Shown here piece by piece: positions 34,866 through 45,290 of a stretch of DNA of 64,000 bases. The DNA comes from Gnetum montanum. Lineage: Eukaryota; Streptophyta; Gnetopsida; Gnetales; Gnetaceae. The DNA lies in contig MNCI01000125.1 of assembly GCA_015680685.1 (NCBI GenBank), positions 85,779 through 149,778 of the forward strand, written 5' to 3'. The notes beneath the pieces were generated by a model, which was not told where the DNA came from, did not search any database, and was given only the letters and a program-made list of their open reading frames with translations. Numbering within the stretch: position 1 is the first letter of the stretch; each line of letters starts with the position of its first letter. The position numbers and the translations under genes were made by a program.

Positions 34866-35490
34866 ATGACCAAGAAGATTAATAGTTTGGAAAATTTCAA
34901 AGTTTCAAAAGATATTCTAGATTCAAAGATTTATTCTTCATCAGAAGAAGAACAAAAGAAAGTTTATGAATTGGGAACAAGTAGTGGAGTAAAAACTAGA
35001 AGATCAAGAAGATCACCCATTATATTTGGTTTATCGATTCATAAGAGAAGATCTAGAAAGTGTATTATTCAAAGGAATAGAATGGAAAATCCTTGGCAAA
35101 GAGTTACACCATTAGGATTTCAAAATTACAATGATATTCCTAAGGTAGTTTACAAATATTTGCCTAAGCCTTTCATTCCTGGAAAAGCTTATTTAGCTGA
35201 AGAATATATTCACATGTTTGAGTTAGCTTCAGCTCATGCAAATGTTCAACATCAAGATCAAGCTTGTAGGTTGTTTGTATCAAATTTAAAGGATATGGTT
35301 CAGATTTGGTATTTGAACTTACCAAGTAATAGTATTACAAGTTGGGATGACATGAAGAACCTTTTCTTGGCCTAGTTTGATAATCAATTAGATCAAAAAA
35401 AATTATACTGTGGGCTGATACAAGCTAAGCAAGGAGTTAAAGAGTCAATTAGAGATTTTAACATCAATTTTCAACGAATCTCTTTAAGAT
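34866..35490 (+). pseudogene. gag: gag of K
   Basis: A 169-codon open frame starts 125 bp after the LTR end. After a basic Ser/Arg-rich leader comes the capsid core: PFIPGKAYLAEEYIHMFELA, ACRLFVSNLKDMVQIWYLNL then NSITSWDDMKNLFLA, a stop at a TAG (expected Gln), and in the same frame QAKQGVKESIRDFNINFQRI. The F..L...A..WY..LP.NSI.SW pattern is the retrotransposon gag core. There is no protease, RT or integrase; 36 bp after the gag frame the LTR end remnant begins. K is thus a gag-only or deleted element. Confidence 0.85.
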
Positions 35491-35525
35491 AAGTCATCTA
35501 TAGTTTACACATAACGCAATCGTTT

Positions 35526-35687
35526 CATTTTACACAACTGCATGCCACAATAGCACACACACATACTCATATTAACTACTGAGTTTATTTGGAGGTATCT
35601 GGGCCTTGGTATTGCCAGAGACCAGTAGGCACCTAAATCCGGTTCGAGGACACTTGTTGGCGGTCACGTCCCAAACGGTCACCAACA
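35526..35687 (+). repeat. Truncated 3' LTR of K
   Basis: Only the last 162 bp are present, matching 34,579-34,740. The rest of this LTR is missing. Confidence 0.85.
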
Positions 35688-35692
35688 GTCCT

Positions 35693-36560
35693 CCTCTAGG
35701 CATTGGAGGATTTTGGGCTCAAATAGTCATGTCTAGTCCTCTTGGCCAAAGTCAATTCTTGCAAGGGTCTTACCTTTGTCCATAATGGTCCATGTAGGTG
35801 GCTCCATGGAAAACGTAGCAGGTGAAGGCTCTCCTGAGGGTGTAACAATATACCTCTCTAGAGACCCACTCACCATGATATGATGAGCAAATAATTCATA
35901 GGTCCATCTCCCACTGAATTTCTCAAGGAACATGTCAAGGTAGTGACGTTTGATGGATTCCTCCTTGTTCCACTTAAGGTACATGTTTTCTTCATGCTTG
36001 TTGTGGTATTTGTGGTTTTTTAGGTGTTTCCCCACTTGTACACCTTTGTAATATAATTTTTTCAGTCCTGGTTCTTTTGAGTGAGCAGATCCATCTATAG
36101 CCATTACTTAGTAATCTCTTAGGTGACTTCATTCTTGCCCTAGATGGCTGACTAGTACCTAGCATACTCTATCTCTACAACGTAAGCATGACCACATCAT
36201 CACACTAAAGTGTTGAAGTAGAAACTCTAAGAACTCACATGCCCCTAGCCAGAACCACACTACCTGTTGACCTACATGCATATCTAGTAAAGGCATGTTG
36301 GGAACAAGCTTGCTCATGCAACGGAGAATGCCAACAAACTCCATGATGACTAGGATGGGCTTTAATAGCACCTTGCAATCACAAAAGTAACAAATGAAGC
36401 ATTAGTATACATACATTGGATACAATTTTTGACAAAATATTTAAAAATTAAACTTAGCAGAATTAGTATAACATAGCATAGAGTAATACAAAAAAATATC
36501 TTAGGGCCTCCTAGGGCCCCATGGGTATAGGACATTAACAAATACATTTGATGCACCTAA
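35693..36560 (-). pseudogene. 5' part of the antisense gene of giant-2
   Basis: Minus strand: first exon 36,560-36,500 (MHQMYLLMSYTHGALGGPK), an intron-like T-rich stretch to about 36,372, then VLLKPILVIMEFVGILRCMS and QQVVWFWLGACEFLEFLLQH, which match giant-1 18,520-18,690 at more than half of the residues by eye. The next open stretch (36,104-35,733) holds YLKWNKEESIKRHYLDMFLE and PPTWTIMDKGKTLARIDF, matching giant-1 21,480-21,860. About 2.7 kb of giant-1 gene (18,720-21,480) has no counterpart, so this copy has an internal deletion. Family unrecognised. Confidence 0.7.
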
Positions 36561-38458
36561 TACTCGGGTACAACATGTTTTGCATAGAATTAGCATTTTA
36601 TTTTGCATGATTTCACACAGTTAGCATTACTATAGTTTATATGTTTTCGGAAAATTTAACATTGTTGTGGTTTGTATGTTAGGCTTTGTTGTAGGTTTTT
36701 GACCTTGTTGGCATTATTGCATTTTATATTGTTACCTTGCTGCACTATTAGCATTGTTGCATTAAATACAATTTATAAAATTTTCCAAAATTATTTTAAC
36801 TTCAAATAGCATAGTTCGAAAAGTTGCAAATTTTTTCTAACTTTGAGTTACCTCTGAAAGGGTAGTTCAGAAAAATAGCAATTATTTTTCTAACTCTAGA
36901 TCACCCTAACTATGCTTTGGAAAACTATAGAGTGTACTCCTAGACTACTGAGAATTATAACTCCCAACTACACTCTTAAAAAAAGCTAACTGTTGGACAG
37001 ACCATCTTGATGAACACTTGGTGTCAACTGTGCCTCCAACATGGAAGCATAGACTTGGTCATGGCCAGTGAGAATTGTGGTTTGGTTGCCACCCCAACGC
37101 TCTCTTTGTGCATTGCCCCTTGCCTTTCTAGGCATCGTGCCCTATCATGGTACCACCCATCACCACTTTCACCATGCCCAACATGCTTAATGTCTACCAT
37201 GGCCACAATACTTGTGGCCATGGCCATGAAAACACCCCCATGATATGCAAAAAATGAAGGAAGTAGAAATGAGCCCTTGAGTGCCATACATCCACTTAGC
37301 CCTTATAGTTGCATAGCTATACTATAGGGCATGCTGCCCCTACCCTCACCACCATGTTGTGGGGTACAATTACCTCATGGCATCCACACCCCATCAGATC
37401 TAACCCTTGTGCATTTTTTCTTTAAAAGTAAGGAAAAAACCACAGGGCAAACCCTTGCCATGCCCCTACCCTATGACAGGCTACTTTATTCATTGCTAGC
37501 AACCTCATCCTTGCCCTGCATAGGAAAAGAATTCTAAAAAAATAGTAAAAATAAAAATTTTTATAGAACCCTTTGCTACGTCCCTACCTTGTGGGCTATG
37601 GCCAGTACTACCACCAAATCCCAATCCATGCCCTGCATCATAGAAAGAAAAAAAATCCAAAAAAATCCAAAAAAAAATCTACCAGTAAACCCTACATAGG
37701 CTTGTGGCCCTTCCCTTATGGCCACATTGACCATTGTTGTAGCCATAGCCTCCATAACATCCTTGCCTATAAGAAATCACAAAAGAACCTAGTTGCCCCC
37801 ACACATGTCTAATTTCCACAACCAAAACCCTCATTTCAATGCAAATATTTCCCAATGCATGTCTTCCCTATTGTAGTGGTTGAAATGGTCAATGATGGTA
37901 ATGACCCATACCATCATAGGCCATCAATGTCCACTCCCATAAATCCCAAGTGTATATAGACAAAACAACAAAGGAAAAATGGTGAAAAGAGAAGAATGTA
38001 GTTGGGGGTACTTGGTAGATGGTGATGCCCTCTATTCCTCCACACGTGCCCACAGTAGGCAACCCAGTGCCCATTCTTCCTTGTCCATGTTGGTTAGTCT
38101 AGGATGTAGGTGTTCATTTCAATGAGTCATCTTGGCAGCAACTATGCTCTTCACAAGTAGCATGTTCCAATAGAAAGTCTACACTCTGAAACTTTGCATT
38201 TTTCAACTTTGAAAATTACAGACTTACCCAAGGTGAAATGTGCTTTTATATCCCTTAGGACCACTTAATGATTTACCAACCTTGGGACTACGCTCAACAT
38301 CATTTACATAGTGCAGAGCATAGTTGGGTGGGAGCATCATTGGGTAGAAGCTTAGTTAGTTAGACTTAGAAATTTTTTTGATTTTTCTAGTTGTCCTTAG
38401 ACTTAGAAAAATTTTAAATTTTTCTCATTGCCCAATGAACACCTAGGCTAATTCCACG
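36561..38458 (+). other. Spacer of giant-2 between the antisense gene and RT
   Basis: Non-coding; colinear in reverse complement with giant-1 positions 17,108-18,340 and 9260-9767. CCATGG-rich stretch at 37,050-37,800, AAATTTTT blocks at 36,770-36,900 and 38,360-38,430. Ends at the Q1 insertion. Confidence 0.65.
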
Positions 38459-39350
38459 TGATGAATCATGATTCATCAAGTTGTGATATCAGACCCTCAA
38501 TATAGGATCCATGATATCAGGTACACAATATTGCAACCCAAATAATGATATTGGATACACGATATCATGACTCCTGCATGAGCCTATAATTACAAATGTA
38601 GGTGCACAAGAGGAGTCTATCTTTAAAGTTTTAGAATTAGTTCGTTTTAGAAGTTAGTTTATCTCTTTTTCTCTCTCAACCCTTTCTCCCAGTGCATGCC
38701 TGTAGTGTGATGATTGTAATTATACGACACCTTTATTCGAGCGTGACGTACTTAGACATGCACATGATCAGAAATAAAGATTGAGATTACTTCATCATTG
38801 TAGCATTCACTTAGTTTAATTAATTAATTGTTATTGTTATTTATTACTTTTGTAGTTAATATTTCTTCCACCTAAACTCCTTAAACATGGAGTGAGTACG
38901 ACTTAATCATGAGCATTTAAGTGTAACTACTTGGTATCCTAGAAGCATACCTAGGAAATGCGCTTGGTAATCCCAGTGGTAGTCATGCAGGAGGTTCAAG
39001 ATGTGTATGGATGATTAAGGAATGAATGCTCATTGCACTTAGGCAAGTTTAGATTCTCTCCCCCTATCTCCTATTAGCTTAACTCCTTCTACCTTTTCCT
39101 TTTAGCTTAGTTAAAGTTATTTTCCATTTCCTTCAGGAGTAGCATTAATTTAGGACCACATCATACACCTCACTATGGACTAAATCATACATGACAAAGC
39201 AAATACTAGTCTAGGTGGAAAGACAATGAATTGTGATCAGTGAGTAACTATCTAGATACCACAACTAGCTTGTTTGTGGAGTTTGACTAGATTGTGTGTG
39301 AAATGCTCATATTCATATGGTTGAGTGTAGGGGTACCTTGCCACTCATCA
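38459..39350 (+). repeat. 5' LTR of Q1
   Basis: 892 bp, begins with the 20-bp perfect palindrome TGATGAATCATGATTCATCA and ends CCACTCATCA. U3 holds GATATC motifs (38,484-38,570); TATA-like TATAATTA near 38,585 replaces TATAAATA of the 3' copy. The two LTRs differ at roughly one base in ten by eye, mostly transitions. Confidence 0.93.
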
Positions 39351-39370
39351 TTGGCATTGTTGCCAGGGAC
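39351..39370 (+). other. Primer binding site of Q1
   Basis: TTGGCATTGTTGCCAGGGAC directly after the LTR, close to the Athila tRNA-Asp-type site. Q2 has TTTGCACTATTGCCAGGGAT at 41,661-41,680. Confidence 0.82.
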
Positions 39371-39491
39371 GGTGCTAGTTATTTAGATTAGTTACATCAT
39401 ACAAGATCGCTGCAACAAAGTATTAATGATATATCTTTTGGATAATAATAATAATACTAATTGCAACTAAATCACACAAAAATTTACAACC

Positions 39492-40864
39492 ATGTTTGTC
39501 TCACAAGACTATGACAATACAACATCTAGGTGGACATTTCATTGGAGAACCAACAAATTATATGATGAAGAAGATGAAATTTGGAGTACCTAATCTAATG
39601 GAGGGGTTTCCTATAAACATAAAAAAAGACAACATTGTCCCAACTCATGAATGCATAACATACCCAGTGATGATGAACCCCTACTAGCCACTACAAGCCT
39701 AATTGAAATACAAGAGGCTATTCAAATACCTTGCAGGCATGACAAGGAAAGCCATCTACCCAAGCTTGCCTCAAATAACTTTTCCAAATTCTCAAGAGGC
39801 TATGAATTAGATCCACAACAACATTTACGAGCCTACTACGATGCTTGCGCATGGAACAACATTGATAATGGATGGAAAAAACTTAAGCTCTTTCCTCTGA
39901 CACTCATTGGCCATGCAAAGGTATGGTATAGGTCCTTAAAACCAAAATCAATCTAACGTTGACCAACAATGGTAGAACTCTTCAATGAAAGGTATCAAAC
40001 TTATGAAAGAGTGTCAGCCTTGAGGAAACAAATCCAAGAGTGGAAACATGAACAACATGAACCCTTGGACATGGCCTTAGAAAGATATTATGCATTGTTA
40101 AACAACTACCTAGGCCATGAGTTCTTTGAGGAAAGGCTAATGTATCACATTATTGATGGGCTCTGTAATGAAACAAGGGAGACCCTAGGGATGTATGCCC
40201 GAGGTTAACTATATGAGCTACGAACCCATCAATTCCAAGAGCTTATTAAATGGGTAGCAAAAGAAGAAGGAGAAATGTCTAAATGGGAGAATGCTAAAAA
40301 ATCTCAATGGGACCAAAATCTCACATTGCCAAAGCTCCATAATCTAAAAGAGGAGAAATCAACTCACCTCAAGGAGGTGGAACCATCTTTGCCAATACTA
40401 AAATCATTGGATGAAGTTGAGGCAAAGATCAATAAGATGATGGAATGGATGCATAAAAAATGTGAAGAATATGCCAACATTATTGGAGGTAGAGTCATGA
40501 TGAACTAAGAAGTAGGAAAAAATACCCTTAGACAATCAGAAAGAAGGGTAGAAGAAAATAAGAGCTCAACTACCAATCATACATATCAATGCAACATTTC
40601 CCTGTACAATCACCCTAAGGGCCAATGCCCAATTTTGTTACATTTAAATGAGCATTGGGAAAGAGTGCTACATCTAGAGTTCATACAGAGATACTGTGTT
40701 CGATCATAGTGGCAACAATCCAGTTGTGGGGGAGGCCAACCCCAAACTAGTTATACCCTTCATACCATTCGAACCTAAGTGCTTATCGAGTCCAACATCC
40801 TGTTTCCCCAACTGGGTCAACATCCTCTATCTCACCACATGATTATTATTCTCCTTAATACTAT
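39492..40864 (+). pseudogene. gag: gag of Q1, part 1 (interrupted by Q2)
   Basis: The chosen ATG gives MFVSQDYDNTTSRWTFHWRT, with a counterpart MPLLQDYNNAT in Q2. Then come SHLPKLASNNFSKFSRGYEL, a domain that brings ..LRAYYDACAWNNIDNGW and LKLFPLTLIGHAKVWYRSL (capsid core start), FNERYQTYERVSALRKQIQE, EPLDMALERYYALLNNYLGH and GLCNETRETLGMYARG. A charged linker (40,275-40,500) precedes the zinc-knuckle remnant CNISLYNHPKGQCP (second Cys is Ser). Gag continues after Q2 at 49,552. Frame breaks are few for such an old copy. Confidence 0.87.
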
Positions 40865-41660
40865 TGATGAGTTTTCATATGGGGCAACTGCAATATCGCG
40901 TACGTGATATCGCAGCTTGTCTTCTCACCTATAAATAAGAGGGAGACAAATGAGTTTTATCATCTAGTTTTTAGTTCCTTAGTCAAAATCTTGCAGTTTT
41001 TCATTCTTAGAGTTAGAATTATTTCCCAATGTATGCCCATAGTATGGTAAATGTAATTGTACAGTATCCTTTATTTGAGTGTAACATACTTGGACACACA
41101 CATGACTGGCAATAAAGATCAAGATTACTTCATCATTACAACATTCACTTAGTTTAATCATTTAATTAATTGTTATTTACTACTTTCCTAGTTAATCTCT
41201 CTCACCCTTAATCTCATGTTAAACCGTAGAATGAGTATGACTTGATTACGAGCATTTAAGTGTGACTACTTGGTAACCCAGTAGCATACCTAGGATCTAT
41301 GCTTGGTAATCCTAGTGGTAGTCGTGCAAAAAGTCCAAGATGTGTACAGATAATCAAGGAATGGATGCTCATCACACTTAGGCTAGTTTAGATTCTCTTA
41401 CCCTTTCTCTCTTAGCTTATACAATATTACTTTCCATTGCTTTAGGAGTAGTATTAGATTAGAAAACACATCATACACCTCACTCTGGACTAAACCATAT
41501 GTGACAAAGCTAATACTAGTCCATGTGGGAAGACAATGAACTGCAACCTAAGGCTAATTGTCTAGGTGCCACAACTAGTCCATCTGTAGAGTTTGACCAG
41601 ATCGTGCATGTAATGCTCATATTCGTATGGTTGAGTGTAGGGGTATCTCGCCACTCATCA
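40865..41660 (+). repeat. 5' LTR of Q2
   Basis: 796 bp, TGATGAGTTTTC to CCACTCATCA. One GATATC palindrome pair (40,890-40,915) and TATA box 40,930-40,937. The 3' LTR has about 60 bp more, mainly extra palindrome units. Confidence 0.93.
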
Positions 41661-41805
41661 TTTGCACTATTGCCAGGGATGGTGCTAGTTATCTAGATTA
41701 GTTATATCATACAAGGTCGCTGTATAAGGACTTAACGATATATCTCTCAAGAAGAAGAAATAATTATAAAAAGTCACATACAAATTCACACACAAGTTCA
41801 CAACC

Positions 41806-43330
41806 ATGCCTCTCCTACAAGATTATAATAATGCCACACTTAGTGAGGAAGTTCATTGGAGAACCAATGAACTATATGACGATGAAGATTGGAGGACACA
41901 ACCTGAAGTGGGGGTCTCTTATAAATATGAATGAAAACAACGTCATCCCAAAACATGAAAGCATAACTTGCTCGATGATGATGAACCCCTATTGGCCACT
42001 ACAAGCTTAACACAAATACAAGAGGCTATTTGAATCTCACGTAGGCTTCGTAAAGAGAGCTATCTACCCAAGCTCGATTTAAACAACTTTCCTAAATTTT
42101 TAGGAGGCTATGACTTAGATCTATATCAACACTTACAAGTCTTATACGATGTTTGTGGATGGAACAACATTGATAACAGTTGGCAAAAACTTAAGCTCTT
42201 TCCTATGACACTCATTGGCCAAGAAAAAGTATGGTATAGATTATTAAAATCAAATTCAATATGACATTAGTCAATGATGGTAGAAGTCTTTAATGAAAAA
42301 TATCAAACCTATGCAAGAGTGTCAGCCTTGAGGAAACAAATCCAAGAGTGGAAACAAGAATAATATGAACCCTTGGACATGGCCTTAGAAAGATATTATG
42401 CACTGTTAAAGAACTGTCCAGGCCATGGGTTTTTTGAGGAAACACTAATGTACCATATCATTGATTTTCTTCATGATGCAACAAGAGAGACCTTAGGAAT
42501 GTATGCCCAAGGTCAACTATATGAACTACGAACCCATAAAGTCCAAGAGCTTATTAAGCAGGTAGTAAAAGAAGAAGGATATATGGCTAGATGGGAGAGT
42601 GTTGAAAAACATCAACGGGACCTAAACACTTATCTTGTTCATCATCTTGTTTCTCCAACTGGGCCAACATACTTTATCTCACCACAATACCATCCTTCTC
42701 AATACTATCAACCCATGCCTCCAACACAACCACCACCTTGTACACCTTATACTACTCCTAACTTTCAACATTCTCATCCTTTCCCTCCTTCCATATCGCC
42801 ACCAACTATTCCTAAGGTGTCTGCACCACCACAACAACCCACGAACATCACTTGTGCTACTACTACCAACAATAGTGAGAAGCCTCCTCAACATTCAAAG
42901 CACCACTTCTTTAAACATAACCATAAGAAGGGACAACACAATTTCGAGGCCATTGCATCCTCCAACTAAGCACAAGTCTCACACTATGGTGAACCCTCAT
43001 CTTCAAACCCCACGCCTCATGTTACTTGATCAGGGCCACCAACTCACACTCCAACAATAGTATGGACCGATGGACATAGTCATGGAAGGCATCATCCCGA
43101 TCCTTGCATACCATCTAATGTTCACAAATATCATAGTGGGTCAACTCATTATCCAGGAACTACATCATATAAATTTCCCCACTATGCTTACTATAATCAA
43201 GTGTGGGAACCCTAATGGGGTAAGTATGGCCAAGTTCAAATACTTCCAACATGCAAGGATCCTCATTTTCCAATTTATTAATCCTTTCCATCCTCAAATG
43301 ATTAGTTATGGGGGATATCCCCTATCCTAA
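41806..43330 (+). pseudogene. gag: gag of Q2
   Basis: Start ATG as in Q1. Conserved blocks: SYLPKLDLNNFPKFLGGYDL, YDVCGWNNIDNSWQKLKLFP, FNEKYQTYARVSALRKQIQE, then a 198-codon open frame (42,373-42,969) with MALERYYALLKNCPGHGFFE, ATRETLGMYAQGQLYELRTH, and a Pro/His/Gln-rich tail. Compared with Q1, the linker and zinc-knuckle region (Q1 40,300-40,790) is missing between HQRDLNT and YLVHHLV, a deletion of about 480 bp. The tail ends with a Tyr-rich segment reading HYAYYNQVWEP, which P1 and P2 also have (CYYQVWEYF). Confidence 0.85.
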
Positions 43331-44720
43331 TAACAAGCAAGATTAATAACCAATTTTTATTTTTCTTTAATTTTTCAATTTTTTTTTTCCAATTTTTCAT
43401 TTTTCAACTTTTTGTTATATCTTTTTGTCTTCTTGGTATTTTTATATTTTTGTAAGTAATCTCATGTATGAATAAAAAACTCATGTGGATCATTGATTGA
43501 GGTGTGTTCTATGTTATTAAGTTTTGAGTGAGCAATTATTTGGACAGTGAGCCCATTACACCCACTCATCCATTCTATAAATAAGAGGTTCTGTTTGAGG
43601 GTACAATGATATTATTAACATTATTAGAACTTAAAATCAATTTTGTGTTCATTGTACCCATAATGAAGAAGCATGGACCACGAGGGTATGATTAGGGTGT
43701 GACATCAAGGGGACTTGCGGATTCTCTTTGGTGATGTCTATGAGAGTTATCATGCAACGTGGTCATACTAAGATCCTTGTAGATCTAATGAAAAATGGGA
43801 GTAAGAGTAATCAAAAGGGCACTCAAAAATCAAATGCTATTCTAGGGGGTCCTACTGGAAAGACATGCATCCATGCCTGAAGGTTGGCGGCTTCTCTAGA
43901 TTCAGTAAGGTGAAAAAGAAAAAAAAAGAGAAAAAGAAAAAGAAAAAGAGAAAAGGAAGTGCCATAAAACAAAAATCACTCCTCCCTTGAACAAAATGCC
44001 AAGTGATCGTACGCCTTGTTGTTATGGTACTTTCATAGTTGTTCATCATGAGATGAAATAATGCGATGTTACTAGTCAGAGGAATGGACTTGGTCCTGAT
44101 CTTGGAACAACGGGTTAATGACACCTTAATAATGCTTTACATGTAGGATTCACTATGCCCTAGGCTAGTTACCTCATGCCCCAATCTCTATGATCCCTTC
44201 TATACTCTGTCTCATCTCACTATTTGTGTAATTGTAGCTTATGTCATGTGTAACGTAGAATTTTTACCTCATTCCAGTGATATTTATATGTGTGTGTTTT
44301 GTGGAGTTAGTGCGGATTACATTTAATCCTTCAAGTGCGCATGGAGACTTTAAGTGTGGTTACACAAGGGCATTATAGGTTGAGACTTGCTTTGGGGATG
44401 ATCCACTTGTGTAATTTTTTGTAATCTTCACTTATGACATAGTTTACACACATCATTTCTTACCCTTAGCATAGTTTTCAAATGATTTTCTTTCCCTACT
44501 ATTATCCCTATGAATTTCCATGTTCCTATGTACCATTACATAGCCTTTTTCTTCCATCCAAGGTTTTATTGATAAAATCCACACCATCATCATTAATTAT
44601 GCCTTTCAAATTAATGGAATTGCCCTAGAACCCCTAGATAATAACCCAATGTCCTCAATTTACAATGTTAATTTCCAAATAATTCTTAAAAAATTTGGTA
44701 TTCTTGTGGTACCCTAAGTC
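43331..44720 (+). other. Spacer of Q2 between gag and the internal module
   Basis: Non-coding T-rich and purine-rich stretch with a GAAAAA-type simple repeat at 43,912-43,962. Q1 has the counterpart at 50,160-51,490 (GGTGTGACATCAAGGGGACT at 43,700 and 50,508 in both). Confidence 0.7.
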
Positions 44721-44728
44721 CCTAGGGT

Positions 44729-44868
44729 TGTGATATCATGTACGTGATATTGCAGCCGACGTGATATCACATACGCGATGTACTGTACGTGATATCGCAT
44801 CCCCATAACCTATAAATAGGTCAGCCCCCGTAACACTTAGCATCATTTTTGTCATTAACATGGGGGAG
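44729..44868 (+). promoter_or_regulatory. Internal promoter-like module of Q2
   Basis: Three GATATC/TACGTGATAT palindrome units (44,729-44,797) are followed by a TATA box TATAAATA (44,811-44,818) and the polypurine-like CATGGGGGAG (44,859-44,868). The same arrangement of palindromes and TATA box makes up U3 of the LTRs. Q1 has the counterpart at 51,500-51,625. It lies about 480 bp upstream of ORF2. Confidence 0.65.
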
Positions 44869-45290
44869 TTTTCGAATTTTTCTTCTACGACTTGTGATTG
44901 AGCAACCCTTACTTTTCTAACTATATCTTACTCTTGATACTCCGATTTTAATTCTGTTTGAACCTACTTGAACCTGGAGTGTTCAGATTAGTTGTGAAGG
45001 AGGGGCATCCACCAAAAAGTACCTAACCTTTTTGGAATTTATCATTGCCAAAAGGACATCATTTAGGGTAATTAACTATAACACTTAGAATAATTGTGCA
45101 TAAAAATTATTTAATCCCTAGGTATATTGGGAAACTAAAATGGGAAACCACCTAAGTCACAGGACCCATTATTGCAATCTTTCAGGCAAGATCACATGTG
45201 ATAACATAAGATCATTAATTAAGGCAAGCAGTAAGGTATAACTTAACTTCAAAAACAACCTTACTAACACTTGACCCCATGTGATTGTAG

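Larger units (their letters stand above)
31127..35687 (+). mobile_element. K: LTR element carrying gag and host gene fragments
   Basis: The ends TGTTGG (31,127) and CCAACA (35,687) are typical LTR termini, and the flanks carry a perfect 5-bp duplication, GTCCT (31,122-31,126 and 35,688-35,692). The empty site is visible in giant-1 (complement of about 21,900-21,925). Inside: an LTR-start copy TGTTGGCACATTT repeated at 31,365, gene fragments (31,640-33,370), promoter-like LTR sequence with TATA (33,703-33,710), a gap, an LTR end (34,579-34,740), a candidate primer site, gag, and an LTR end remnant. The order implies deletions or a second insertion; full LTR limits are uncertain. Confidence 0.8.

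Noticed and set aside
42635-43060. 141-codon ORF rich in His/Leu overlapping gag of Q2
   Set aside because: Out-of-frame shadow of the Pro/His-rich gag tail; the same holds for 49,490-49,933 in Q1.
43852-44124. Minus-strand ORF with a Phe-rich run, possible membrane protein
   Set aside because: The Phe run is the complement of a GAAAAA simple repeat. The ORF is not conserved in Q1.
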